A stretch of DNA of 64,000 bases from an uncultured Vibrio sp. (GTDB lineage: Bacteria > Pseudomonadota > Gammaproteobacteria > Enterobacterales > Vibrionaceae). The stretch covers positions 372,001-436,000 of the forward strand of contig NZ_OY776222.1 of NCBI RefSeq assembly GCF_963675395.1, written 5' to 3'. The notes beneath the pieces are model-generated. The model saw only the letters and a program-made list of their open reading frames with translations, was not told the origin of the DNA and searched no databases. The stretch's first letter is position 1, and each line of letters opens with the position of its first letter. The translations under genes and the position numbers were made by a program. This document shows, in pieces, positions 8,945-18,756 of the stretch.

Positions 8945-10918
8945 TTAGAACTGGTAAGCCGCTGAAAGCTTGAAGTTACGTCCTGGCTCGTAGTCCGTAC
9001 GACCAAAATCATGAGAAGCATGAGATGAATAGTGTTCATTGAACATGTTCTCAACCGCAGCAGTAATGCTTAGGTCTTGCAACGTATTTGGAACCCATCG
9101 AACGTTGATATCGTGTACATCGTAGCCGTCTTTCGCTGAGTCTTCTTCGACGTCTTTGCTTAAGTCCAGTGCCCATTGGCTTGTCCAGTTTACAGACACA
9201 CCCACATCAGCGATGTCATATCCAATGTTTAATGAGATGCTATCACCGACTTCGTCATCCAGAGACTGGCCAACAACGTAGCTACTGCTGCTATTCACGT
9301 TTACGAACTCTGAGTCAGAGTGAGAGTAAGTCACACGGCCGCTCACGTCACCCTTACGCACGTTGAAAACAGATTCGAAACCTTGGATTTCAACATCACC
9401 TTCGTTGCTGTAAGTCGCCGCTTTTGCTGTCATTGTATCGTCGATGTAGTCGTCAATGTGAGTTTCAAATGCGGTGAAAGAGAAACCCAGAGTATCGAGT
9501 CCCAACACGTGTCGTGATTCGTAGGCAATGGCGGCTTCGTAGTTCACACCCGTTTCCGCTTTTAAATCAGAGTTGTAGCTAGAACCGGATGAAATATAAG
9601 AACCAGTTAAGCCTGGACCTTTAAACAGTTCTGTTGCTGCTGCGCGCAAAGTCCAGTTTTCAGTCAGTGCATATTGTGTCGACAGGGCAAACGTGAAGTC
9701 TTTAAACGTTTTGTCTGATGCTGCCATATCGACTTTGTAATGGTTATAGCGGGCTCCCGGTGTGACAAACCATGCATCAGTCAACGCGATCTCATCTTCA
9801 ACATAAAGTGCAAATGAGTCCGCGGTTTCTTTACTGTCAGAAACAGTAGTACCGTTAGTCACTTTTTTGGCTTCTTGCATTGTGCCTTCTGCACCATATC
9901 TTGCTGTGTGCTCAATGCCCGCCGTTTCTAGCATGGTCTCAGCCAGAACTTTAGCGCCATAAACTTGAGTATTACCTTCACCAACATCACTTGTGCTTGG
10001 GTTTTTATTCTGGTAATTCATTTCATTGAAGTATACGTTTGAGCGAACATCGGTGTTGCTCAGCGCTAGCTCATGAACCAGAGCGATGGTTTCACGTGTG
10101 TATTCAATCGGTCTGATGAAGTTTGAGTGATCGTAGGAGTTACCCATATTGGATTTTAACGTGTAATCACCCGCATCTTTATAGTAATCGTAGCTAAGTT
10201 CCAGACGGTTGATGTCGTTGGCATCCCAGCCAAACTTCACAAAGTAGTTTTCAGTTTTACCTTCTTCGCCGACTTGTTTCTCACCATCACCATCTTCTGG
10301 ATTGTTACGGTCGATAACGCTGTAGTAGGCAAGTGCATCAACGGTGTCTGTCAGTTGTGCGTAGCCTGTGCCTGAGTACTGGTAATAATCATTCGAGGCA
10401 TAGCCACCATTTACTCGGAAACCAGCTTCTTCACCAGCGCGAAGCAAATCTTTTGCGTCTTTGGTCTCAAAAGCAACACCGCCGCCTAGACCACTATTTA
10501 GTACAGAGTTTGTACCCACTTGTATATCTACAGCTTTGATGATGTCCGGGTTGATCAGCAGATTGCCAACATGGTGGAAGACATTGTTTGCCTGGCTTGC
10601 ACCATCAATCGTGATATCAAGATCCAATTCACTAACACCACGAATGTTGATGCTTTGGTTCAGCGAATGGGTACCGCCCACGTCAACACCGGCCTGATCA
10701 CGCAGGAGGTCACTTAAGTGGTCGGCTTGTTTCATAGAGATATCATCACTGAGTAGTGAGGTTGAGTCGCCGATGGAGGTACCCCACACGCTGAGAACCT
10801 CTGCGGTATCGGTGTTCTCTGCTGTGGTTCGCTCTTCCGCATAGGCGACAGAAGTAAAGGCGGCGGCTGTGCCAATAAGCAAAGCGATAGGGGTTAATTT
10901 AAATGGGGGAGCGTACAT
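8945..10918 (-). CDS. TonB-dependent outer-membrane receptor
   Basis: Outer-membrane gated channel of about 657 residues. A signal peptide (LTPIALLIGTAAAFTSVAYA) is followed by a TonB-box-like VLSVWGTS near residue 42. The plug domain (about 55-165) contains LSDLLRDQAGVDVGG, INIRGVSELDLDITIDG and GGGVAFETKDA. The barrel ends in a C-terminal aromatic residue (LSAAYQF), as required for membrane insertion. Three ATGs are tandem (10924, 10921, 10918); AGAAGGG best fits the third. The length and plug resemble siderophore or haem receptors of vibrios. No siderophore gene or clear Fur box is adjacent, so the ligand is open. Confidence 0.88.
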   Translation of the reverse strand: MYAPPFKLTPIALLIGTAAAFTSVAYAEERTTAENTDTAEVLSVWGTSIGDSTSLLSDDISMKQADHLSDLLRDQAGVDVGGTHSLNQSINIRGVSELDLDITIDGASQANNVFHHVGNLLINPDIIKAVDIQVGTNSVLNSGLGGGVAFETKDAKDLLRAGEEAGFRVNGGYASNDYYQYSGTGYAQLTDTVDALAYYSVIDRNNPEDGDGEKQVGEEGKTENYFVKFGWDANDINRLELSYDYYKDAGDYTLKSNMGNSYDHSNFIRPIEYTRETIALVHELALSNTDVRSNVYFNEMNYQNKNPSTSDVGEGNTQVYGAKVLAETMLETAGIEHTARYGAEGTMQEAKKVTNGTTVSDSKETADSFALYVEDEIALTDAWFVTPGARYNHYKVDMAASDKTFKDFTFALSTQYALTENWTLRAAATELFKGPGLTGSYISSGSSYNSDLKAETGVNYEAAIAYESRHVLGLDTLGFSFTAFETHIDDYIDDTMTAKAATYSNEGDVEIQGFESVFNVRKGDVSGRVTYSHSDSEFVNVNSSSSYVVGQSLDDEVGDSISLNIGYDIADVGVSVNWTSQWALDLSKDVEEDSAKDGYDVHDINVRWVPNTLQDLSITAAVENMFNEHYSSHASHDFGRTDYEPGRNFKLSAAYQF

Positions 10919-11171
10919 CATCATCCCTTCTAGATGTTATTGTAAATAAGAGTGATTTGTATTTTATATACGAAACAACATACGTCTATAAAAAAGCCAT
11001 TACATTTGTGCATCATAGGTATTTAAAAGATGAATGTGTTCAGTGTTGACAATGACGTACCGCCATTAGAACTGCGGGTTATGAACGATCAGGTGAGGGG
11101 AGGGGGGTAACTTATGGTCTTAAAAGGAACATGCTTTTATTATTGCATGCCAACTTATTGGTTTTAGAGCG
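10919..11171. other. Promoter region of the TonB receptor gene
   Basis: About 250 bases between the receptor start and the ahpF terminator. It includes AT-rich DNA with only partial resemblance to a Fur box around 10935-10965, which I do not call. A G-rich run lies near 11096-11108. Confidence 0.4.
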
Positions 11172-11200
11172 AAAAAGCCAGCAGATAGAGGCCTGCTGGC
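11172..11200 (-). terminator. Terminator of ahpC-ahpF
   Basis: On the minus strand, GCCAGCAG and CTGCTGGC form an 8-bp stem with an 8-base loop followed by TTTTTC. It lies 45 bases past the ahpF stop. Confidence 0.85.
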
Positions 11201-11244
11201 AAAGTCTTTGGGCTTCTTTTTTCTTATTCCACAACTTCTGGAGG

Positions 11245-12813
11245 TTAACCTTGTTTGCGAATTAGGTAGTCAAACGCACCTAAGCTTGCTTTTGCCCCTT
11301 CACCCATCGCGATGATGATCTGTTTGTAAGGTACGGTTGTTGCGTCACCCGCAGCGAATACACCTTCTAAGCTAGTTTCACCATGACTACCAACTTCGAT
11401 CTCACCACGTGGAGATAAGTTCACATCTGAATCTTTCAGCCACTCAGTGTTTGGAACCAGACCGATTTGGACGAAGATACCTGATAGCTCCAGTTCTTTG
11501 ATTGCATCTGTGTTACGGTCTTTGTATTTAAGGCCAGTTACGCGTTTGCCATCACCAACTACCTCAGTTGTTTGTGCCATGGTAATGATGTCGACGTTTG
11601 GTAGTGAGTTTGCTTTGTTGATCAGTACTTGGTCAGCACGTAAAACATCCGCAAATTCAAGAACCGTTACATGTTCCACGATACCAGCAAGGTCAATGGC
11701 CGCTTCGATGCCTGAGTTACCACCGCCGATAACGGCCGTCTTTTTACCTTTGAATAGCGGGCCGTCACAGTGAGGGCAGTATGCTACACCTTTATTACGG
11801 TACTCTTGCTCACCAGGGACATTCATTTCACGCCAGCGAGCGCCTGGACTCAGAATAACACTCTGACTCTTAAGCGTTGCGCCACTTTCTAACTGAATGT
11901 GGATGAGACCATCTTCAGTATGTGCTGCGCCCATTAGCTTGTTAGCTTGTTGCTCTGTGACAACGTCAACATCGTACTCTTTCAAGTGCTCGCCAAGATC
12001 AGCCGCCAGCTTCGGACCTTCGGTACGCTTAACCGATACAAAGTTTTCGATCGCCATGGTATCCATAACCTGACCACCAAAACGTTTAGCCACCACACCA
12101 GTGCGGATGCCTTTGCGTGCTGCGTAAAGTGCCGCTGCACTACCACCAGGACCACCACCTACAACGAGTACGTCGTACGGTTCTTTTTCACCCAGCGCTT
12201 TTACCGCTTTCTCGCTCGCGCTGTCGTCGACTTTGTTAAGGATTTCTGTCAGAGACATGCGGCCTTGGCCGAAGAGCTCACCGTTAACAAATACGCTTGG
12301 TACTGCCATGATATCGCGCTGCTTCACTTCGTTTTGGAACAAGGCACCATCGATCATGGTTGCTTTCACTTTCGGGTTAATCGCAGCCATCATGTTGAAC
12401 GCCTGAACAACATCAGGGCAGTTCTGGCAAGATAGAGAAATAAAGATTTCTACATCGAGATCCTTGTCTAGCGCAGCGATTTGTTCAATCACTTCTGGCT
12501 CTAGCTTAATTGGATGGCCGCCAGAATGAAGCAGAGCAAGGACTAATGACGTAAATTCATGACCCATAGGCAGGCCAGCAAAACGAAGTGCTGTTCCTTT
12601 AGTTGGGTTGGTTACCGTCATCACTGGTTTACGGTCACTTGCAGCGTCGTCACGAACCACAGAAATATGCTCGCTCATTTCCGCAATTTGATTGGCTAGA
12701 GACAAAATATCGTTTGCCGCTTTGCTTTCATCTAGGCTAACCACTAGACGTACGTCTTCTTTTACATTAGCCAGATATTGTTTGAGTTGTTGTTGGATCG
12801 CTTGGTCTAACAT
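11245..12813 (-). CDS. ahpF: Alkyl hydroperoxide reductase subunit F
   Basis: FAD- and NADH-dependent disulfide reductase of 522 residues that recycles AhpC. The N-terminal double-thioredoxin domain holds the CQNC redox pair (Cys129/Cys132). It is followed by an FAD-binding [15 protein letters not shown] motif near residue 219 and the thioredoxin-reductase-like domain with CPHC at Cys346/Cys349. The start is set at MLDQAIQ (12813), which matches family N-termini; an upstream in-frame ATG at 12840 would add nine unconserved residues. It lies 151 bases downstream of ahpC with an inverted repeat in the gap. Confidence 0.95.
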   Translation of the reverse strand: MLDQAIQQQLKQYLANVKEDVRLVVSLDESKAANDILSLANQIAEMSEHISVVRDDAASDRKPVMTVTNPTKGTALRFAGLPMGHEFTSLVLALLHSGGHPIKLEPEVIEQIAALDKDLDVEIFISLSCQNCPDVVQAFNMMAAINPKVKATMIDGALFQNEVKQRDIMAVPSVFVNGELFGQGRMSLTEILNKVDDSASEKAVKALGEKEPYDVLVVGGGPGGSAAALYAARKGIRTGVVAKRFGGQVMDTMAIENFVSVKRTEGPKLAADLGEHLKEYDVDVVTEQQANKLMGAAHTEDGLIHIQLESGATLKSQSVILSPGARWREMNVPGEQEYRNKGVAYCPHCDGPLFKGKKTAVIGGGNSGIEAAIDLAGIVEHVTVLEFADVLRADQVLINKANSLPNVDIITMAQTTEVVGDGKRVTGLKYKDRNTDAIKELELSGIFVQIGLVPNTEWLKDSDVNLSPRGEIEVGSHGETSLEGVFAAGDATTVPYKQIIIAMGEGAKASLGAFDYLIRKQG

Positions 12814-12869
12814 AGTTGTTATTACCTTTAAAAAACACAAGAGTGGTTACTCTGGATAAAAACATGAGG

Positions 12870-12922
12870 AGAGAGCAAACCGGTAAGAAGGTCGTCAAGG
12901 TATCTAACCCGGATTGCTCTCT
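12870..12922 (-). other. Long inverted repeat in the ahpC-ahpF gap
   Basis: AGAGAGCAAxCCGG (12870-12883) pairs with CCGGxTTGCTCTCT (12909-12922) around a 25-base loop. It has no strong T-run. It could stabilise ahpC mRNA or partly terminate it so that ahpC exceeds ahpF. Confidence 0.6.
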
Positions 12923-12964
12923 TTAATTAGGTCTTAATTCGAAACGTAGTTGGTTAATCTAAAA

Positions 12965-13522
12965 TTAGATTTTGCCTACTAGGTCTAGAGACGGTGCTAG
13001 TGTTTCTTCGCCTTCCTTCCATTTGGCTGGACAAACTTCGCCTGGGTGTGCCGCGACGTACTGAGCCGCTTTCACTTTGCGTAGTAGGTCTTCTGCGTCA
13101 CGACCGATGCCTTCTGCAGTGATTTCCATCGCCTGGATAGTACCTTCTGGGTCGATTAGGAATGTCGCACGGTCTGCAAGGCCTTGACCCTCACGCATCA
13201 CACCGAAGTTGTTTGTGATGTTGCCAGTTTGGTCGCCAAGCATGTAGTAGTTGATTTTGCCGATAGTCTCAGAACTGTCGTGCCATGCTTTGTGAGTGAA
13301 GTGAGTGTCAGTTGATACTGAGTAAACTTCAACGCCACGGCTTTGTAGTTCTGCGTAGTGGTCTGCTAAGTCACCTAGCTCGGTCGGACAAACGAACGTA
13401 AAGTCAGCTGGGTAGAAGAAGAATACCGCCCACTTACCTAGAACATCCTGCTCTGTTACTTGTACGAATTCGCCTTCTTTAAACGCTGTAGCTGTAAATG
13501 GTTTGATTTTAGTATTGATCAT
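12965..13522 (-). CDS. ahpC: Alkyl hydroperoxide reductase subunit C (2-Cys peroxiredoxin)
   Basis: Cytoplasmic peroxiredoxin of 185 residues that reduces H2O2 and organic peroxides. The peroxidatic Cys45 is in [11 protein letters not shown] and the resolving Cys164 in GEVCPAKW near the C-terminus. The GGLG-type loop, typical of sensitive Prx1/AhpC enzymes, appears as MLGDQTGNI. The start MINTKIKPF (13522) has AAAGGAAAG upstream; the longer frame from 13558 is not conserved. A near-perfect OxyR site lies 84-120 bases upstream. Confidence 0.95.
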   Translation of the reverse strand: MINTKIKPFTATAFKEGEFVQVTEQDVLGKWAVFFFYPADFTFVCPTELGDLADHYAELQSRGVEVYSVSTDTHFTHKAWHDSSETIGKINYYMLGDQTGNITNNFGVMREGQGLADRATFLIDPEGTIQAMEITAEGIGRDAEDLLRKVKAAQYVAAHPGEVCPAKWKEGEETLAPSLDLVGKI

Positions 13523-13605
13523 TGCTTTACTTTCCTTTCGGTTATTTTGGATTAGCAAATCTTGCTGTCGGAAAGTATATTCGCATCTGAGTTAGGTTAA
13601 ATAAA

Positions 13606-13642
13606 ATTGCTTATAGCTATCTTATTGATAGCTGATTCCTAT
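13606..13642 (-). promoter_or_regulatory. OxyR binding site upstream of ahpC
   Basis: Four ATAG/CTAT-type elements at 11-base steps: ATTG (13606), CTAT (13617), ATAG (13628), CTAT (13639). Against the E. coli OxyR consensus (ATAGnTnnnAnCTAT-N7-ATAGnTnnnAnCTAT) 18 of 20 defined bases match. A further ATAG-N7-CTAT unit follows at 13651-13665, one base out of phase. The position fits activation of ahpC. Confidence 0.75.
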
Positions 13643-13746
13643 TTTCCCAAATAGAAAAAACCTATTAAGACTCTTCTGTGCTGACTATTTTTGGGGTTTT
13701 ATTTTTCACCCGTCTCGTGTCTGTTTGACAACATACAACGACAGGC

Positions 13747-14856
13747 TCAATATCCTGTCAGCTCCATATAGCCTGTTCCTGAATGAGACCCGTTAATGAT
13801 CACCGGACCTTCCCAATAGGTTACAGACAGCGGCATTTGTGCTTTTGGATTGAGTGCCGAAATAGTGATTTCAACTTGCTGAGTGGGGATCGCAAGCTGC
13901 CACTCGGTCGGATAATCGCGCCCTTGAATGGTCGTTTGTTTGGTCGCTTTTAGGCGGATGTCGTTTTGTGGAATCGCCGTTCCGCTGCCATCTTTCTGCA
14001 TCAGTTTTGCGTGCGAGTAACTGGCCAGTCCTGTTTTTAAATCGCGAAGCTGGAACACGACCAAGCTTGTTTCTTCAGACAGCCTTAGCGCAAACCAATC
14101 CCAACCTTGCTGTGATGCGAGCAAGTACTGTGAGCTCCACTCTCTGTCGATCCAACCTTTACCTGAGACTTGGTGAGTTTCACCATCAATGGTGATTTCT
14201 CCTTGTACTTCAATAAAGGGCTGACTGTAGTAATGCGATGCGGCCTGACCGTCGGCACTTTTGGTGCTGTATCCTTGCTCGCCTTGTTTTTGATAGGGCG
14301 CGTTGCTGTTTAGTGTGAGTGAGTAACCAAATTGCTTGGAATGGGTCTTTAATGTTGCAGGAAACAAGTCACTGGTTGATGATCTCCACTGCCAATCATC
14401 GAGATAAACACGAAATGGTGAGGTATCCACTCCAGCTAGCTCGCTGTGATCCCGTGACCACATTTCATCGGCGTAATGTTTGTCTTTGGTCGTAATAGCA
14501 CTGTGCGCCATGTAAATTTGATGGCTTTGCCATACCGCTTTTTTTTCTGCTGGTTCGTGTTTCTGTGGTACCGAAGCGAAACGAAATTGCGTCCATTGCA
14601 CACCGAGTGGATTGCCCCTTTCGTCGGTTAAGTTTGCCGTTAAGTACCACCATTCATGACGAAAATCGAGATGCGCTTGATGATCGGCAGGGAAGGTGAT
14701 CTCCACGCCTTTTACCACGGGAGTGAACGACTCGGTTTCGGCTGGTGCTTCACTTCCTCCTAATAACGCGCCTACATTTTGTTGCTGGGATTCTTCACAG
14801 CCGATAAGAGACAAGCAACCAAGAGCTAGCGCGACATGTTTTACGATGTGATTCAT
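13747..14856 (-). CDS. AttH-like lipoprotein (lipocalin-like / carotenoid 1,2-hydratase-like fold)
   Basis: Lipoprotein of 369 residues: a signal sequence ends in the lipobox SLIGC, with Cys20 as the lipidated residue. The body is an AttH / CrtC-type lipocalin-like domain with the family signature DFRHEWWYLTANL near residue 60 and the later GKGWIDREWSSQYL near 225. The gene starts at an ATG that overlaps the permease stop by one base, so it is translationally coupled to the ABC genes. In other bacteria AttH-like proteins accompany FtsX-type ABC systems. A cargo or lipid-binding role is inferred, not shown. Confidence 0.8.
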   Translation of the reverse strand: MNHIVKHVALALGCLSLIGCEESQQQNVGALLGGSEAPAETESFTPVVKGVEITFPADHQAHLDFRHEWWYLTANLTDERGNPLGVQWTQFRFASVPQKHEPAEKKAVWQSHQIYMAHSAITTKDKHYADEMWSRDHSELAGVDTSPFRVYLDDWQWRSSTSDLFPATLKTHSKQFGYSLTLNSNAPYQKQGEQGYSTKSADGQAASHYYSQPFIEVQGEITIDGETHQVSGKGWIDREWSSQYLLASQQGWDWFALRLSEETSLVVFQLRDLKTGLASYSHAKLMQKDGSGTAIPQNDIRLKATKQTTIQGRDYPTEWQLAIPTQQVEITISALNPKAQMPLSVTYWEGPVIINGSHSGTGYMELTGY

Positions 14857-17345
14857 CACAGTACCTCACTTTGTAAGCTGGATACCACAGGTTTACTCAC
14901 TAAGCGCCACAGCGGGATTAAAGTCGCAATCACCGCGGCTAAAATGGTGATAACACAGATACTGAATGCATCACTCCAACTCCATAGGTAGTTCAGGCTC
15001 CAGCCGAAAGCGCGCAAGGTGACGATGTCAGTGAGTAAATAGCCGACCAGCGCGCCAAGTGGCAAAGCGATGACTAGGGTGAAGCTGACCAAAGCGACAA
15101 TTTGTCCAACCACCATAACCATCAATTTTTGACGACTCACGCCAAGCGCATACAAGCGTGCAATGGCGGCTTTGCGCGCATCAAGCAACATAAAGCAAGC
15201 GCTGAACAAACCAATTACTGCCACTAATAAGGTTACGCCATTGAGCGCACGTGTGATGGCAAAAGTTTGCGAGAAGATATCTAATGCGACCGATTTAATT
15301 TTCGCCTGATCGTAGAGCTGACTTGAATGCAGGCTGAACTCCTTTTGTAATTGTTCATACATGGTTTTTTTGTCGCCGGAGACTTTGATACCAAGACTAA
15401 TCGGTAAGTCAGTAAAACCGCTCTCTTGCCACAATGTCGGCGCGAGTAAGACTTCACCATTGGGTGCGCCGTAATCATAGAAAATGGCTCCGACGATCAG
15501 CGTCTTGTCTTGCAACGCGTCGAGCTTCAGTTTACTACCCAGGGGTAAACCAAGTTTTACGGCGGTTGGCTCGCTGATCGCAGCCACCTCTCCCTGGTAG
15601 AAGCGCGGCCAGAACTCAGCAACACGAGACTTAAACACCATGGTTTGCTCTAAGGTGTCTTTGTCTTTGGTTCCAAGCCGGATAGGTAAGCCGTGCAAGC
15701 TATCATCGACATAGTACTGCTTATAGACCTTCTCAACGTTGTCGAACTGTTCCAGCGCATGCTCAACCTTCGCAATTTCACCCTGTGATGGACTGACGTA
15801 AATATCCGCATGTAGCCTTTGTTCGAGCCATTGCTTTAAAGTGGATTCAAAGCTGCCGACCAAGTTGTTCATGCCGATATTAGCGGTCACGGCGAGTAGC
15901 AACGCCATCATGGCAAGGGATAGCGGAGAAATCAGCTCACGCAGTTCAGCAAACAGATATTGTACCAAGCCAGATGTAGTTCGTTGTTCGCTCCAATTCG
16001 CTAATACGCTGAGCGTTTTCGGTAAATACAGAGGGATTGAAACCACCAACAAACCAAGCCATGCCATGGTGAAGCGATGATGTTCACTTAGCCATAACCC
16101 CGCCACTGATAGCACGGTAAGCACTATGCCGATAAGGAACAGCTTATTCTGGTTGGACGTTTCTGGTGCTTGATAAAGGCCACCATGAGAAGAGAGTGGC
16201 TGATGGACTCGCTGTTTAAAGTGCTGCCAACACGCGAGCAAAGTCGCAGCTAAAGTCAGCAACAGCGCCTGAGCCCACCATTGCCACTGCCAAGTGCCGG
16301 GGAGTAGAGTGGCACCATAAAGTTGCTCAAGCGTAAGTGCAACCGTTGGAAGTAACCAATGGCTCAATTGCATACCGAGGACAAAGCCAAGCGACGCGCC
16401 GAACGCCACCAAAATCATCAACTCAACTAACAGCGCAGCGAATACGATTTTCGGTTCAACACCAGCTTGCTGGATTTGCACTAGCAGGCGATTACGTTTG
16501 AGTAAGCTGTATTTCACGCCGTTATACGTGATAAACAGGCCGACTAGAAACGCCAACAAACTCATCGCAGTAAGGTTAAGGTGGAAGCTGTCCGTTAGCG
16601 AGCCAAGATCGGTGCTTTGGCTGTTGGCAACCCATTGTCCTTGTTCTCCGACTATGCTTTGCCATTTGGTAATATCATTGCTTTCAGTACCGAAAACGGC
16701 GATATAGCTCAGTTGTCCTGATTTGTTGAGTAACTGCTGGGCGAAGCCAATATCCATCAACATCCGGCTTCCCAATTGCCACTCATCCGGCAGCACAACC
16801 ACGTTGGTTTTGACGTCATCCAGAATTATGACATTCACGTTACCTAGGTTTTGGTGTTGGGATTGACTCATCATCACAATGGGTTCGCCCGCCAACAGCT
16901 GAGGCAGTGGCAATGCGTTATCAAATAGGGAAACATGGTGTTCGTTACTAGAGTCGGAGGAATGACGTGTTCCAGAGGTGATCGCCGCAATGAGTTCACT
17001 TCCTTGTACTGACCACCGACGGCCTTGTTCATCCCTGACTCGACCTTCAATCACAGGCAATGAGTCACTTAATCCCTGCTGCCGTAGTGAGAAGTAGAGT
17101 GATTCGGGCAAATATCGTTGACCCGCTGGTGGAACAATCAAGTTTTGTGCTTGAGCACTCAACTGCTCAGTGGATTCTGCATAGCTGCGCTTGGCGTTGA
17201 GATTGATGGCTTGCACGGCGACAAATAACGTCACGGCTAGCACGATACCAATCAGAATAGCGGCCGCTTGCAGTGGCGCCTGCCGATAGTGAGCGGCAAA
17301 CAGATGAAGTGCGAGCTTGGTGTGTATGAACCTAGTTTGCTTCAT
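14856..17345 (-). CDS. FtsX/MacB-type ABC transporter permease, double-size
   Basis: Inner-membrane protein of about 829 residues. An N-terminal membrane helix (AAAILIGIVLAVTLFVAVQ, about residues 27-45) precedes a periplasmic domain; a cluster of helices (about 240-470) precedes a second periplasmic domain and a C-terminal FtsX module with three helices. The size indicates two FtsX units in one chain. The start MKQTRF at 17345 overlaps the ATPase gene by 14 bases; the longer frame from 17387 is unlikely. With the ATPase and the AttH-like lipoprotein it forms a LolCDE/MacB-like machine that probably moves lipids or lipoproteins rather than importing nutrients. Confidence 0.82.
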   Translation of the reverse strand: MKQTRFIHTKLALHLFAAHYRQAPLQAAAILIGIVLAVTLFVAVQAINLNAKRSYAESTEQLSAQAQNLIVPPAGQRYLPESLYFSLRQQGLSDSLPVIEGRVRDEQGRRWSVQGSELIAAITSGTRHSSDSSNEHHVSLFDNALPLPQLLAGEPIVMMSQSQHQNLGNVNVIILDDVKTNVVVLPDEWQLGSRMLMDIGFAQQLLNKSGQLSYIAVFGTESNDITKWQSIVGEQGQWVANSQSTDLGSLTDSFHLNLTAMSLLAFLVGLFITYNGVKYSLLKRNRLLVQIQQAGVEPKIVFAALLVELMILVAFGASLGFVLGMQLSHWLLPTVALTLEQLYGATLLPGTWQWQWWAQALLLTLAATLLACWQHFKQRVHQPLSSHGGLYQAPETSNQNKLFLIGIVLTVLSVAGLWLSEHHRFTMAWLGLLVVSIPLYLPKTLSVLANWSEQRTTSGLVQYLFAELRELISPLSLAMMALLLAVTANIGMNNLVGSFESTLKQWLEQRLHADIYVSPSQGEIAKVEHALEQFDNVEKVYKQYYVDDSLHGLPIRLGTKDKDTLEQTMVFKSRVAEFWPRFYQGEVAAISEPTAVKLGLPLGSKLKLDALQDKTLIVGAIFYDYGAPNGEVLLAPTLWQESGFTDLPISLGIKVSGDKKTMYEQLQKEFSLHSSQLYDQAKIKSVALDIFSQTFAITRALNGVTLLVAVIGLFSACFMLLDARKAAIARLYALGVSRQKLMVMVVGQIVALVSFTLVIALPLGALVGYLLTDIVTLRAFGWSLNYLWSWSDAFSICVITILAAVIATLIPLWRLVSKPVVSSLQSEVL

Positions 17346-18036
17346 AGCGTGGCTTGTGGTTTTGTTGCTCAACGGCAAGGTGACCATTCTTCAAGTGTAA
17401 CTTAGTCTGCATAAAGCCAGCACATTCAGGGCTGTGAGTCACTAATATCACTGCGTTTTCACCTTGATTAGTAATTTCACTCAGCAGCTTCATGACCTCT
17501 AAGCCGGCTTTTTGATCGAGATTACCGGTAGGCTCGTCAGCAAGTAAAAGTTTAGGTTTGTGGGCTAACGCTCGGGCTATCGCGACACGCTGCTGTTGAC
17601 CACCAGAAAGTAAAGAGACATGCCTGTCGAGTAGTTCACTGATGCCTAAAGATTCCACCAAATAGTCACACCATTCATTCCATTTTAGTTGGTTCATATG
17701 CAGTGGGAAGGCAATGTTTTGTTTGACGTTAAGTGGGGTTAACAGGTTGAACTGTTGGAAGACGACGCCAAGTTTTTGGTATCGAAAACGGCTCCATTGT
17801 GGGTCTTTCCAAGCGGCGGTGTTTTCTCCATTCAGCCACAATTCACCAGCTGATAGAGGTTCAAAGCCCGCAATGATATTGAGTAAGGTACTTTTACCGC
17901 TGCCACTGGCCCCCGTTAATGCCACGCTTGCGCCGTTTGTCAAACTGAAGTCGACATCTTGCAGCACACGATGTGTCTCTTTGCCATCAACAAAGTTTTT
18001 ATTGGCACTTTTGAGTGTGACAAGTGGGCTTTCCAT
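17332..18036 (-). CDS. ABC transporter ATP-binding protein (LolD/MacB class)
   Basis: Cytoplasmic ATPase of 234 residues: Walker A GASGSGKST (about residues 40-48), Q-loop VVFQQFNLLTPLNV, signature LSGGQQQRVAIARAL, Walker B LLLADEPTGNLDQ and an H-loop in VTHSPECA. The GNLD after Walker B is typical of the LolD/MacB/FtsE group. It is the first gene of a three-gene operon with the permease and the AttH-like lipoprotein. Confidence 0.88.
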   Translation of the reverse strand: MESPLVTLKSANKNFVDGKETHRVLQDVDFSLTNGASVALTGASGSGKSTLLNIIAGFEPLSAGELWLNGENTAAWKDPQWSRFRYQKLGVVFQQFNLLTPLNVKQNIAFPLHMNQLKWNEWCDYLVESLGISELLDRHVSLLSGGQQQRVAIARALAHKPKLLLADEPTGNLDQKAGLEVMKLLSEITNQGENAVILVTHSPECAGFMQTKLHLKNGHLAVEQQNHKPRYEAN

Positions 18037-18193
18037 TTCCTCTCCCTTTAATCCAACAAGTTGTGTCGTTTCTTTTAGCGGTTTGTATCTATAAGATTTT
18101 AGGCAACAAACAGAAAAAGATATCGACTTCCTGACAACTTGTACTCAAAAGAGAAGGGAATGGATGAGTGGCTTGGAGAGAGAGCAGGCACAA

Positions 18194-18220
18194 AAAAGCT
18201 CGAGCAAGGCTCGAGCTTTT
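18194..18220 (-). terminator. Terminator after the DUF3297 gene
   Basis: Perfect 12-bp stem (AAAAGCTCGAGC / GCTCGAGCTTTT) with a 3-base loop and a T-run on the minus strand. Confidence 0.85.
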
Positions 18221-18242
18221 ACATCGGATTCAGCATCAAAGC

Positions 18243-18488
18243 TTACACGTAGTACGCTTCAACTTCGCCTTTCAGTTTGATCAGCATTGGGTTACCGAAA
18301 CGGTCTTTCGCTTTTGGAGACGCGATTTTTACCCAGCCTTCGCTCACGCAGTACTCTTCGACGTCAGTACGCTCTTTGCCGTTAAAACGGATACCGATTT
18401 GGTGATCAAAGCACTCTTTGACAAAGAATGGGCTACGTGGGTTGCCGGCAAGGCGATCTGGTAGAGCTGGTTTAGTAGTGTCGTTCAT
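18243..18488 (-). CDS. DUF3297 family protein
   Basis: Small protein of 81 residues matching the DUF3297 family: LPDRLAGNPRSPFF near the N-terminus, IGIRFNGKERTDVEEYC in the middle, and WVKI near residue 52. No signal peptide or membrane segment; probably cytoplasmic. Function unknown. It is monocistronic with its own terminator. Confidence 0.85.
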   Translation of the reverse strand: MNDTTKPALPDRLAGNPRSPFFVKECFDHQIGIRFNGKERTDVEEYCVSEGWVKIASPKAKDRFGNPMLIKLKGEVEAYYV

Positions 18489-18756
18489 TTTTTGACCTGG
18501 GTTTCGTAAGGAAAGTGCGTCATTGTAGTCAGTGTCTGCGTCGTGTTCAAGGTAACGTTACTCTCATGCATGGATGATTGTTTTCCATTTGGTTGTGTTG
18601 CTGTTATCAGACCGTATTTCATTAGCCCTAGCGTGTTTTATCGCTATCCTCTACATAAACAGATTGGCTGAAGGCATGCACAAAACCGCTATCACCATGT
18701 ATCTATGAGATTCCTAACAGCCAGACTGCTGATTCCTAAGTAATATCCGTGTCATC

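Noticed and set aside
10935..10965. Fur box for the TonB receptor
   Set aside because: Only partial resemblance to the Fur consensus in AT-rich sequence; not distinguishable from chance.
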